64,000 nucleotides of DNA, taken from contig NZ_BAAADO010000002.1 in NCBI RefSeq assembly GCF_039522525.1, forward strand, positions 248,001 through 312,000. Direction: 5' to 3'. Shown here in pieces: positions 1-8,357 of this stretch. Made by a program: the position numbers and the translations under genes. Source of the stretch: Salinibacillus aidingensis (GTDB taxonomy: Bacteria; Bacillota; Bacilli; Bacillales; Alkalibacillaceae). The notes beneath the pieces are model-generated. The model was not told the DNA's origin. It was given only the letters and a program-made list of their open reading frames with translations, and did no database searches. Numbering within the stretch: position 1 is the first letter of the stretch; every line of letters begins with the position of its first letter.

Positions 1-35
1 TAGATAAAATCACTAGCATACTAGTGTTTTATCTA
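1..35 (-). terminator. Hairpin terminator after the TIR gene
   Basis: A nearly perfect palindrome: TAGATAAAA (1-9) pairs with TTTTATCTA (27-35), and CACTAG (11-16) with CTAGTG (21-26), around a CATA loop. The A/T flanks let it work on either strand. It lies 12 bases past the stop of the leftward TIR gene, so it probably ends that transcript. Confidence 0.6.
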
Positions 36-47
36 ACATACTTTTAT

Positions 48-461
48 TTATCCCAGTTCTTTTATAGCATCAATTATTGATTTTGACTGCCATTTAACAA
101 TACTGTCCGCATTATCCTTTACACGTTTTGAAGTCCTTTCTGATGCCCAAGGTTCTACAGCAATAATAGGTTTTGGTACAATAAATTCTGTTTTGCAAAT
201 GTCAATCTCTTTATCAATCCACTTGCTGTGACTGGAATAAACACCAGCCAGTATTATAACCACACCGCTAGGACTGACTTTCTTTTTAATTGCTTCATAA
301 AGTTCTTTTTCATTCTTAGCATTATGAATTGGATCATTTTTAGGAACAGAGTAATTTTTATATAAAAAATTATCATCCTTATCAAGCAATTCAATTAAAC
401 CATCATATGCATCTGAATATGTCCATGAATGGCTGATAAAAAGATTGTAAGTTTTAGGCAT
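48..461 (-). CDS. TIR-like (ThsB/DUF1863-type) domain protein
   Basis: A 137-residue single-domain protein of the MTH538/DUF1863 TIR-like family, the fold used by the ThsB sensor of Thoeris phage defence. The first strand is YNLFISHSW (residues 5-13), followed by a charged helix, the hydrophobic strand GVVIILAGVYSSHSKW (66-81), and a candidate NAD-processing glutamate at E85 in WIDKEI; the PKPIIAVEPW strand lies near 96-105. ThsB-like enzymes turn NAD into a signalling nucleotide on infection; that role here is inferred from family. A good ribosome site (GAGGGGG) precedes the ATG. No ThsA effector is in the window: the gene to its right is a remnant, and the left neighbour is off the edge. 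It may be part of a Thoeris pair or an orphan. Confidence 0.75.
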   Translation of the reverse strand: MPKTYNLFISHSWTYSDAYDGLIELLDKDDNFLYKNYSVPKNDPIHNAKNEKELYEAIKKKVSPSGVVIILAGVYSSHSKWIDKEIDICKTEFIVPKPIIAVEPWASERTSKRVKDNADSIVKWQSKSIIDAIKELG

Positions 462-755
462 ACTAAAAACCCCCTCTGTGTTTTATTTACATATATTAGA
501 TAAAAGATGACAAAAATCCTGCAAAATAGCTAAATTAATTCCAAAGAAGATAGCTGTTTCTAGAATTCAGATAATTTATACTTTAGAATAGAAGGCATTC
601 TGTGTTTATGGCAAACTAAAAATGTAGTCTTTGGCAGTTAATTTATGTAGTTCCCAAAAGGGGGGTATATAAATAAAAAACCACTTGCCAACCTCTCAAA
701 ATAACTTTAAACTCCTCGTTGGACCAACAACGTTCGACAGGAGGTTATTAAGGAG
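462..755. other. Non-coding stretch right of the TIR gene
   Basis: No gene seen. It is AT-rich and should hold the TIR gene promoter near 470-520 (read leftward). The bases around 710-755 run into the IS21-type remnant and may be part of that element. Confidence 0.4.
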
Positions 756-885
756 ATGTTAGCAGTGGCTAAAATTGATTATATCAGACATGAGGTAAAT
801 CAAAAAGGAGAAACATATGCCAGCGTAGGTGGGAAAATGGGGATTAACCCACACAGTAAATAATTATGCAGAGAGCAAGAGATAC
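756..885 (+). pseudogene. IS21-type transposase (IstA) N-terminal remnant
   Basis: A rightward ATG at 756 with an AAGGAG site opens a 35-codon frame reading MLAVAKIDYIRHEVNQKGET and ending in KMGINPH, then TAA at 861. Shifting one frame near 853 restores a continuation HTVNNYAE. Together these resemble the N-terminal helix-turn-helix of IS21-family IstA (the pattern 'KIGINPHTVNKYAE'). The rest of istA and all of istB are missing. The homology runs straight into the truncated glycosyltransferase at about 885, so the insertion probably cut that gene, and later deletion left this scar. Confidence 0.55.
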
Positions 886-1087
886 ATAACCTACATCTGT
901 GTTCACTTTTCTAAACTCAACATTGTGACCAGTTAAAGATTCTTGTGAAAAATCCATAGCTAAAAGAACTGCAAATAATCATTCTCAAGTCTTCACCATA
1001 TTGCTGAAACAATTCCCGTATTATTGCAATACTTCTGAAAGCATGGCCAAATCCGTAATCAGAAATATAAAAAGCAACAGTTTTCAT
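886..1087 (-). pseudogene. Truncated glycosyltransferase (N-terminal fragment)
   Basis: Read leftward from an ATG at 1087, with GGTGATC just before it, the frame gives MKTVAFYISDYGFGHAFRSI and continues through IIRELFQQYGEDLRMIICSS, as in the N-terminus of predicted GT-B glycosyltransferases with a GHA(S/T)R loop. The frame is lost near 970; another frame continues with GHNVEFRKVNTDVGYV. The sequence then stops at the IS21-type remnant. It starts 10 bases after the manC stop, so it was once the next gene of the polysaccharide operon. It can no longer encode an enzyme. Confidence 0.55.
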
Positions 1088-1096
1088 AAGGATCAC

Positions 1097-2479
1097 CTAT
1101 GAAATAACTGTTGCTTTTGATTTTTGAAAATGGGCAATAACATCTTCCCATTCGAAATATATACGATTAAAGTCATCATTACTAATACCTGCACCTGTTT
1201 GAACTTCTATAAATTCGAGTTCAGAAATAGCTCGTACACCATGTTTTTTACCGGCAGGAAGGTGAATAACATCTCCAGCTTTTACTCTGGTGATCTGGTC
1301 ATCAAGGGCTAGTTCTCCTTCACCTTTTACAATGGTCCAGACTTCATCTCTTAAATTATGGTAATGGTAGCTGGAATTCTTTCCTTCTTCTATACAAATT
1401 CGTTTGGTTACCATCTCTTGTTCATCATCGTATTTCGTATAGTCCAATGTTCTTGACCATCCCCAAATCCGTTCTTCATACATAGGTGGCTGATCAAAAT
1501 CCTTTATAAGATCCTTAACTTTTGGACTGGATGCTTTGTCGCTAACTAATATGCCATCAGGACTTGCAGCTACTACTAAGTCTTTGCCACCCAGCACTGT
1601 AACCGGGATATCCAGTTCATTAATTAAATGAGTATTTACCGAATCCTCACTTACAACACCTTTTCCAATTTGAGTTGTCGCCATTTCTTCGGTTAATGTA
1701 TTCCATGTACCCAAGTCTTTCCAATAGCCATCATAAGGAAGTGCAACAATGCTATTAGCCTTTTCAACCACTTCATAATCAAAGCTTATTTTAGGTAGAT
1801 CATTATATTGATCTTTTAGCGATGTGTATTCAGTAGGCAACCCTTTCTCTTTTAATACATCCATCAGATACCCAAGTTTGAATGCAAATACACCACAGTT
1901 CCATAACGCATTTTCATTTATTAATGATTCTGCTCTTTCCTCTGTTGGTTTTTCTGTAAAATGGCTAACTTCTACTACCCCATCACTGTTATTCATTTTA
2001 GGAACTATATAACCGTATTTTGTAGAAGGATAGGTAGGTTTTACACCAATAAGTCCCAAATCAGCATTAGAAGTGTTAAGTGCATTATCCAAATCTTTCA
2101 CTCTATTAAAAAAATCATCCTGCACAAATGGGTCTACTGGCAAGACGACTACTGTTTCATCTTCGTTAACTTCTTCAACTGAATATAAATATGATGTTGC
2201 TAATGCAATGGCTGGAAAGGTATCTCTTCGGTTTGGTTCAGTTAGCACTGGAACATCCAAGCCTAATTGGTTATGAATCATTTCACGTTGTAGTTTTGAT
2301 GTCGCTATCATAGAAGAATCTGATAATCCTACAGATTTCAACTGCTCCCATACACGTTCAACCATTGATTGCTTATTACTCTGACTTTCTAATATTCTTA
2401 GAAATTGCTTTGATCGTGTATCGTTGGATAGTGGCCACAGTCTTTTTCCTGATCCTCCTGAAAGAAGTAATAATCTCAT
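1097..2479 (-). CDS. manC: Mannose-1-phosphate guanylyltransferase (ManC-type)
   Basis: This 460-residue enzyme makes GDP-mannose from GTP and mannose-1-phosphate in the cytoplasm. It has the two-part layout of ManC/AlgA/XanB enzymes. The nucleotidyltransferase (about 1-330) has the signature LSGGSGKRLWPLSN at 6-19, SKQFLRIL just after, FTEKP and WNCGVFAF. A C-terminal cupin (about 350-450) has SSYHYHNLRDEVWTIVKGEG and AGDVIHLPAG; in bifunctional members this cupin is the mannose-6-phosphate isomerase. It is the last intact gene of the leftward polysaccharide operon and feeds Gmd and Fcl encoded 11-13 kb upstream. No phosphomannomutase gene is in the window, so that step must come from elsewhere. 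Confidence 0.92.
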   Translation of the reverse strand: MRLLLLSGGSGKRLWPLSNDTRSKQFLRILESQSNKQSMVERVWEQLKSVGLSDSSMIATSKLQREMIHNQLGLDVPVLTEPNRRDTFPAIALATSYLYSVEEVNEDETVVVLPVDPFVQDDFFNRVKDLDNALNTSNADLGLIGVKPTYPSTKYGYIVPKMNNSDGVVEVSHFTEKPTEERAESLINENALWNCGVFAFKLGYLMDVLKEKGLPTEYTSLKDQYNDLPKISFDYEVVEKANSIVALPYDGYWKDLGTWNTLTEEMATTQIGKGVVSEDSVNTHLINELDIPVTVLGGKDLVVAASPDGILVSDKASSPKVKDLIKDFDQPPMYEERIWGWSRTLDYTKYDDEQEMVTKRICIEEGKNSSYHYHNLRDEVWTIVKGEGELALDDQITRVKAGDVIHLPAGKKHGVRAISELEFIEVQTGAGISNDDFNRIYFEWEDVIAHFQKSKATVIS

Positions 2480-2500
2480 ACTATACCTCCGTTAATAATT

Positions 2501-3319
2501 CTATTGAATATAACCTAACTTTTTAAGAAGATTACTATATTGTGACTCAAGTATTTCTATCTGTTTTTTTGTCAAATAGTCATTCCACTGACCCTTCTTA
2601 CCAGATCGAAAGAATTTTATATTTTGGTTTGTATTCTTTAACTCTTCAGCTTTATTCTGAACTTCTACTTCACTTTTTTGTAAATTATCAAAAGAACTTT
2701 TCTCTATTGCCATGGTTAATTCCGATTTATTTACATTTAAATCTAAAAAATCACATACCTTAATCATTTCTGAATATATATCTTCTAACATATCTTCATA
2801 TTTAATTAAGAGGAAGTTTGAATTTCCCTTAGAAGCTCCTAGCCAACTTCCGACGTTTTCACCCCATGTTCCATAATTATCGATATCTCCGGCTAAAAAC
2901 TGATTATAAAAATCGTTAAACTCTATTGAGGTATTTTTCCTTTTTTGTACATACTGATAGTACGATATGATTACATCCCTAACATCTCTTACAATGTATA
3001 CTACCTTATTACTTTTATATTTCGTGAATTTAGGCCTAAAATAACTGTGAGTTTTAAAAATATTAATATCATTATTACGTTTAATTTCATTGTTTTTTCG
3101 TTTATAAATATCAACTATAAAATCTTCTATATTAGCAAAATCAATCCTCTGTTTACTATAGATTAAATTTGCTAATAAAAATCTCATCCACGTATTTCCC
3201 GACTTTGGATAAGATGCTATAAATATGTCGTTTTCCTTCACTTCAAAACCTGTATCGTGATCAATCAATCTTGGCATTATTGATTTAGATAAATAGTTTT
3301 TTATACTTTTTTTAAACAT
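2501..3319 (-). CDS. PAPS-dependent sulfotransferase
   Basis: A 272-residue cytosolic sulfotransferase (Sulfotransfer_1 family), expected to move sulfate from PAPS to a hydroxyl group. The 5'-phosphosulfate loop is ASYPKSGNTWMRFLLANLI (about residues 36-54), and the 3'-phosphate site is YIVRDVRDVIISYYQY (about 102-117). The C-terminal part has FFRSGKKGQWNDYLT, matching the RKG(x)xGDWK element that closes over PAPS. It lies 21 bases after manC's upstream end and 8 bases from the flippase gene, so it is co-transcribed with polymer genes and probably sulfates the repeat unit. Very AT-rich codon use suggests transfer. The acceptor is not predictable. Confidence 0.85.
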   Translation of the reverse strand: MFKKSIKNYLSKSIMPRLIDHDTGFEVKENDIFIASYPKSGNTWMRFLLANLIYSKQRIDFANIEDFIVDIYKRKNNEIKRNNDINIFKTHSYFRPKFTKYKSNKVVYIVRDVRDVIISYYQYVQKRKNTSIEFNDFYNQFLAGDIDNYGTWGENVGSWLGASKGNSNFLLIKYEDMLEDIYSEMIKVCDFLDLNVNKSELTMAIEKSSFDNLQKSEVEVQNKAEELKNTNQNIKFFRSGKKGQWNDYLTKKQIEILESQYSNLLKKLGYIQ

Positions 3320-3327
3320 ATGACCAG

Positions 3328-4818
3328 CTATTTTCCTTTCTTTAATTTACTTAGAATTTTATTACGCAAAAATGTCTTATCACTAATACTTAAGAACCAC
3401 CATTCTACTACAGTTACTAGTAATGAAAAGAATAACACCAAAATAAATTGAACTAGAAATGTTATACTCAAATATATTTGGGTAATTAAAAATAATACAA
3501 ATAGTGCCATTACACTAATTTGAAATTTTGAAATAGGTTTAAACAAAAGTGTTTTTTTTATTTGAAATAATTGAATTATATTAATAACAACCATGGCCAT
3601 AAATGTCGCAAGTGCTGCACCCACAATATCTAAGTCCATATAATAAATGAAAATGGTATTGGCAATAATATTAATAATGATTGTTGAAGATGTATTCATA
3701 AACTCATATTTTGTATTGCCAGTCATAAGTAATGTTGCACCAGTTGGTCCTGCCCAAGAAGAGACAAATTTAATGAAAACTAATAAAGTAAGCACCAAAC
3801 TAATAGATGAATTAAGATATTGCTCACCATATAATAGTTTAATAATAAGAGGACCAAAGGAGATTGCGAAAATCGCAAAGACAAAATTTAAAAATGTCAC
3901 TATCTTCACCATAAAGAAATATGACAACTTGATATCTTCATAATTTTTATTTTTATATGATTCAGAAATCATTGGCATTAGTGCATTTTGCATTGAATTT
4001 TGTACTACAGAAATAACTTCAACTATAGCTACAATAGCTACATATTGACCAACAACCGTGGCATTATCAAAAAATCCAAGCATCAAACGATCTAACTGGT
4101 GATTAAAAAAATAACCCATACTAATTATTGTTGTCTCGGCACCTAAAATAAGCATACCCTTATTGGGAAAAGCAATGGCTGGTAGTTTTCTTATTCTAAT
4201 TCCATTAAATAAATCCAGTTTTGTAGATTTTATAACTATATATATAAATTGAAAAAACACCACTGTAGTATAAATATATATAACATGTAATAATTTCAAT
4301 TCAATTACTGTAGTTAAAACTAATAAAATTATAAATTTAAAAAATCCCTCTATTAGTTGTGTATAAAAAACATCTCTTAGGTTCCTTTTTGCTCTATGCA
4401 ATGAAACTAGGAAGTTTGATACAATAGATACACCAATAATAATTGAAAAGTACTTTAATACTATTTCTAGTTGAGGTTCATCAAAAACATTATTTGCTAT
4501 TGTAGATGATAATAAAACTACTAATAATGGAATTGAAATTGCAAAAACTAAATTAATCAATATATATTGTGATATTTTTTTATATTGTTCATTATTTACC
4601 TTCCCTGAAAAGTCCTTTTGAGCATTTAAACCTAGCCCAAACATTCCTATTTTTTGTGAGAAGTTTTTTACAGTTTGTGCTAAGGAGAATATTCCAAAGT
4701 TACTTGGACCTAGGGTTCGTGCTAATAGTACCGATACTAAAAAATTTGATACCCTTTGTAATATATTAATTATAAAATATATACCGCTATTACGTGCTAA
4801 TTGTTTCTTTTGAGGCAT
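3328..4818 (-). CDS. Wzx-type polysaccharide flippase
   Basis: A 496-residue integral membrane protein with about 12-14 hydrophobic segments, of the MOP/PST family (polysaccharide biosynthesis protein). The N-terminus (ARNSGIYFIINILQRVSNF, LLARTLGPSNFGIFSLAQT) is typical of Wzx proteins, which move undecaprenyl-PP-linked repeat units across the membrane. It lies between a sulfotransferase and a glycosyltransferase in the capsule operon, with gaps of 8 and 16 bases. It is distinct from the MurJ-like protein encoded at 46-47.6 kb. The AT-rich, charge-poor sequence fits the exchanged centre of the locus. Confidence 0.88.
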   Translation of the reverse strand: MPQKKQLARNSGIYFIINILQRVSNFLVSVLLARTLGPSNFGIFSLAQTVKNFSQKIGMFGLGLNAQKDFSGKVNNEQYKKISQYILINLVFAISIPLLVVLLSSTIANNVFDEPQLEIVLKYFSIIIGVSIVSNFLVSLHRAKRNLRDVFYTQLIEGFFKFIILLVLTTVIELKLLHVIYIYTTVVFFQFIYIVIKSTKLDLFNGIRIRKLPAIAFPNKGMLILGAETTIISMGYFFNHQLDRLMLGFFDNATVVGQYVAIVAIVEVISVVQNSMQNALMPMISESYKNKNYEDIKLSYFFMVKIVTFLNFVFAIFAISFGPLIIKLLYGEQYLNSSISLVLTLLVFIKFVSSWAGPTGATLLMTGNTKYEFMNTSSTIIINIIANTIFIYYMDLDIVGAALATFMAMVVINIIQLFQIKKTLLFKPISKFQISVMALFVLFLITQIYLSITFLVQFILVLFFSLLVTVVEWWFLSISDKTFLRNKILSKLKKGK

Positions 4819-4834
4819 AATATCTTCCTCATAT

Positions 4835-5875
4835 TCATAATATTTTATTATACAATTGTTTATGTTTTTCTAAGAATAATGAAGGCTCTAGATTTTTTTT
4901 ATACCTTTTTGTCTCAATAGATTGTTGCCAATTTTCTTGGGAGAATTTTTTAATTCTGAAAGATAAATCAGCTGGATCTTCACTTTTAAAAGTATATCCT
5001 AGGTTGAATGAATTAATTAAAAATCCTAGATTACCTTCATCTGGCCCTATTATAGGTATATCCCTGTAAACCGCTTCAGTCATTGGACCACTATTACCAG
5101 TAAAATCACTTTTATAAGGAAGAACTAATAAATCAGATACTACAATGTTTCTAACAAAATCTTTATTAGCAATAAAATCCAATTCTAATCGACAATCTAT
5201 GTTATACTGCCTTATTTTTTTTTGTATATATTCTTTAGAGAAAAATTCTTCTTTTCCTACAATATTTAACTTTATTGTTTTTTTTAATGAATCATCTAAA
5301 TACTTAAAAGCCTCAAGGAGTAAATCCAATCCTTTTTCCTTACGAGTACCGCCTAAAATTGAAACAACAAGCTTATTTAAATCAATGTTATACTCTTTTC
5401 GGATAACTTGCTTAGACTCGACTTCAAAATCATTAAAAACTGGATAATCTATAACAATTACATTTTTTATTTTATTCTCTAAAAGTTTTTGTTTTATAAA
5501 TTTTGAGTGTACTATTATATATTCTAAGTTTTTTGAAAAAAGTTTTAACAGAAACATCTTTTTTCGAGTTTGTGGGTAGTGATGTAAGGTACCAACTATC
5601 TTTACCTTTTTATTACCAAAACTAAATGGTCCTATTGTATATAAATTATCCAAATATAGAAGATGTAGAACATCCCCATTATTTATTTTATTTAAGCTTT
5701 TTTTAAGGAAATCTCTTCTCTCTTTTATATATCTTTTTATATTTTTTCTATTCGAAGAAAACCTTAATTCATGAGATATATTATTAACATTATCCAATTC
5801 ATTTAATGTATCCATATATAATTTATGGTGACCACTATAAACATTATCAGCAATCCAAATAGTTCTATTGGTCAT
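4835..5875 (-). CDS. GT4-type glycosyltransferase
   Basis: A 346-residue GT-B fold glycosyltransferase. The N-terminal half (WIADNVYSGHHKLYMDTLNE, then IVGTLHHYP near 90) is the acceptor-side domain. The C-terminal half has VSILGGTRKEKGLDLLLEAF (about 170-190) and ends with the donor-binding GPMTEAVYRDIPIIGPDEGN (about 263-285); the expected glutamate lies in MTEA. This is the usual GT family 4 pattern. It should add one sugar to the lipid-linked repeat unit. Donor and acceptor cannot be told from sequence, though GDP-mannose, GDP-fucose and UDP-sugars are made by this operon. Confidence 0.8.
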   Translation of the reverse strand: MTNRTIWIADNVYSGHHKLYMDTLNELDNVNNISHELRFSSNRKNIKRYIKERRDFLKKSLNKINNGDVLHLLYLDNLYTIGPFSFGNKKVKIVGTLHHYPQTRKKMFLLKLFSKNLEYIIVHSKFIKQKLLENKIKNVIVIDYPVFNDFEVESKQVIRKEYNIDLNKLVVSILGGTRKEKGLDLLLEAFKYLDDSLKKTIKLNIVGKEEFFSKEYIQKKIRQYNIDCRLELDFIANKDFVRNIVVSDLLVLPYKSDFTGNSGPMTEAVYRDIPIIGPDEGNLGFLINSFNLGYTFKSEDPADLSFRIKKFSQENWQQSIETKRYKKNLEPSLFLEKHKQLYNKIL

Positions 5876-5958
5876 ATTTAATCTTCCTCATATAAATTTT
5901 CAATTTATTTATCTATAATTTAATAATTTCAGTATTTATATCAAAATTCCAACACTGC

Positions 5959-6849
5959 CTAAACCTTCCAATGACTAAGGTTTATTTTTAAAAGCTTTTC
6001 TAGGTTATTTAAATCTTCCTCATAAACACTATAAAGTTTACTTTTGATTTCAAAACTTAGTTCTGGTTTCTTTTCAGAAAATATCCTTTTTAAAACAAGT
6101 TCATCAATGCCTCTAAATAAAATTTTTGACAAATTTATTATTGGTCCCGACCTTTGAGTTAACCGAGTATTAGTTTTATTATATTTATATATAATTTTAT
6201 TTTTTATTTTATTTATTCTTAAACGATTTAGGTTATACATCCCCATATTAGGTTTCTTAGTTAAAGAATTAGGTATATAAGTTTTATTCTGTATTCCTAA
6301 AAAATTATATACTCTCTTCAAAGTATTGATAGAATCCATTTTAATATCTTCATCAAACATAACCAATATTTGATTTTTATTAAAATACTTTAAATATAGA
6401 TCAATATGTTTATAATAATAACCGTATTCTATAATATCCTTAGCTGATTGATATTTCTTGCTTAAAGACCCATTTAATATACTTTTTATTCCTTCTTCCA
6501 AAGGTGTTATTGGTAAAAAGCCCATTCTCATATAATGATAGTATGCAGATATAGTTCTGTTTACAGGATTACGTAATACAACTATTAATTTAATATTTTC
6601 TGAATAACCCCTGATTCTTTTAGGACATTCCTCTTTAGCTAAATAGTTAGGTCTTTTTATACCTTTTATCGGTGCATTACTATTTTCTATAATAGTTTCT
6701 AACTTTTTTAACCCTTCCATGTGATAGTCTGGGTTTTCAAATACAGAGATTTCATCTTGAGGCATATAAACCTCAGGATGTTCTTCCAAACACCTATGAA
6801 TAAAAGTAGATGCTGACTTTTGTGCACCTATTATCATAAAATCCAGCAT
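5959..6849 (-). CDS. Second PAPS-dependent sulfotransferase (heparan-type)
   Basis: A 296-residue sulfotransferase of the branch that resembles heparan-sulfate N/O-sulfotransferases. The PAPS loop is FMIIGAQKSASTFIHRCLEE (residues 4-23), followed by HPEVYMPQDEISVFENPDY. The 3'-phosphate site is KLIVVLRNPVNRTISAYYHY (about 87-106). It is a different subfamily from the enzyme at 2501-3319, so two positions or two sugars of the polymer may be sulfated. It is cytosolic, with no signal peptide. Its upstream neighbour is the ISL3 remnant, which may have separated it from the rest of the operon. The ATG follows GGAGCACTTATC. Confidence 0.83.
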   Translation of the reverse strand: MLDFMIIGAQKSASTFIHRCLEEHPEVYMPQDEISVFENPDYHMEGLKKLETIIENSNAPIKGIKRPNYLAKEECPKRIRGYSENIKLIVVLRNPVNRTISAYYHYMRMGFLPITPLEEGIKSILNGSLSKKYQSAKDIIEYGYYYKHIDLYLKYFNKNQILVMFDEDIKMDSINTLKRVYNFLGIQNKTYIPNSLTKKPNMGMYNLNRLRINKIKNKIIYKYNKTNTRLTQRSGPIINLSKILFRGIDELVLKRIFSEKKPELSFEIKSKLYSVYEEDLNNLEKLLKINLSHWKV

Positions 6850-6934
6850 GATAAGTGCTCCTTAAATAAAATATTTAAATATGGTTCCTTTTATTGTGAC
6901 GCCATAACTCTATTAACTTTTTAAATAATATTTT

Positions 6935-6960
6935 GGCTCTTCGTCATATTCTGTGAACTC
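6935..6960. repeat. Probable terminal end of the ISL3 element
   Basis: The sequence GGCTCTTCGTCATATTCTGT begins here, just past the 3' end of the broken ISL3 transposase. ISL3-family elements typically begin GGCTCTT, so this is probably the left terminal repeat. I found no matching inverted copy between 8200 and 8360, so the other end appears lost or too diverged to see. Confidence 0.45.
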
Positions 6961-7059
6961 GCACATTTCAGGCCTTTCCATAGGTCAGTAGAATCCCTTC
7001 TGCGCTTACCAACCATTCAGTTGATGGAGCGCAAGGGTCAAGCGCTTTTGTCTTGATCC

Positions 7060-8199
7060 TTAAGCGACATCAACTACGCTTTTGGAAGCCGAAGAAGGAT
7101 GTAACTCTTTGTTACTCTGAGAGCATTCTAGCTTTACTCTAATTCGAAAATGTTCTGGGTTTCTAAATCCGTAAGAAATCCGTTTTCTATTTTTGATTTT
7201 ATGATTCGTTCCTTCTGTTTTGGCATTTGTATAAGGTAACCGAAAATATTCTAGGATATGAATCTTCCATGTAGCCAACGTTTTTGTATACTCATGAAAT
7301 GCTAAGAAAGGGCTCATCCTTGCTTGCTCAATCCAAGTATTTAAAAATGCTTTAGCCTCCTCATATGTTGACTGTTCATAGAAGTCATAAAACCATTCTT
7401 TTAAGTAATAAGCATGAGCGATTTCTGGTGATTCCTCATGGTATTCTTCCAGCTTTTGATGTTGTTTTTCGGTTAGACGACAAAGGCGCTTTAATAAGGC
7501 AAATCTACCCTTTTTAAGTCCTTTAATCTGGGCATTATGAGCTTTTCTGACTTGATCAAAGGCGTGATTCACTTTTTGAACTACATGATTCTTATCAATC
7601 ACGATTGGGACACCTGTATATAACTATTTGTCAGCTTTATGGAATAGCCGCCACATGTGCATAACAAGGGTTTTTAAACTATGTCTTTCAACATTTCAAT
7701 AATCTCAAGAGCTGATTGATAGTAGAGCTGATTGATAGTCACGGTCTGCGCCCATTTCATGGACGTTACCCGTTATAATACCTGTCACAACAGTTTCGTA
7801 ACGGTGAACTTTTCGAACGGCAAATTCATCGATGCCAACTACACTAGAAGTTTGTTCATCTTGTAATTCATTCTTTGCCATTTTGTAATAGATACGTTCG
7901 ATTGTTTTGTAGCTCATCGCCAATTGACGGCTCACATAACTAATCGTTGTATCACGACATTGTTCAAATATGTGCTCCTGCAATCGATAGGTTTGATGGC
8001 TTCCAGATTGTACAGATGATAAAGGTTCACTAAACACTTCCTTGCAGTTTTGACAACGCGATCGTTTGACATGAATGAGTAGATGCAAATTTTTATGAAA
8101 TAGATTCATATTCCTTACTCTTCGTAGACGTTTGTCGTGTCGTTTAAGGTTTGAAAAACCGCAGTGAATGCATCGATTTGGTGATTCGATCGTTTCCAC
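7060..8199 (-). pseudogene. ISL3-family transposase, frameshifted
   Basis: Two leftward frames make up one ISL3 transposase. The N-terminal piece (7705-8199, 164 codons) has a zinc-finger pair (CIHCGF... CQNCKEVF), a helix-turn-helix and the first catalytic region VVGIDEFAVRKVHRYETVV. The C-terminal piece (7060-7602, 180 codons) starts IVIDKNHVVQKVNHAFDQVR and has TNAKTEGTNHKIKNRKRISY. The 102 bases between still encode LKTLVMHMWRLFHKADK in the downstream frame, where family members read 'MDMW': the catalytic Asp is His, and a stop follows. A 16-bp tandem duplication causes the first frameshift. The element cannot move by itself. It sits between a sulfotransferase and the polymerase gene of the capsule operon. 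Confidence 0.88.
7708..7739. repeat. 16-bp tandem duplication inside the ISL3 transposase
   Basis: AGAGCTGATTGATAGT occurs twice in a row (7708-7723 and 7724-7739). Removing one copy restores the leftward reading frame as RDYQSALEIIEMLKD, the usual continuation of ISL3 transposases. The duplication is therefore the inactivating lesion for the N-terminal frame. Confidence 0.85.
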
Positions 8200-8283
8200 C
8201 TCTAGTAGTATTCTTTTTTTGAATGGTCTGTTTTTAAAATCATAAATTCCGGCAATCCTAGTGGTAAACTTATATTAGCTTTC

Positions 8284-8347
8284 ACTCGCTATTTCCTCCA
8301 GTTCATTGATTGGTCCCCATGAAATGAATTGCCAAGAAATAGCGAGT
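8284..8347. other. Long hairpin between ISL3 remnant and polymerase gene
   Basis: ACTCGCTATTTC (8284-8295) pairs perfectly with GAAATAGCGAGT (8336-8347), with a second near-perfect inner arm (CAGTTCATT with AATGAATTG). A T-run follows on the plus strand only, so as a terminator it would serve rightward transcription, while all neighbours run leftward. It may be a leftover end of a mobile element. Confidence 0.5.
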
Positions 8348-8357
8348 TTTTTCATGT

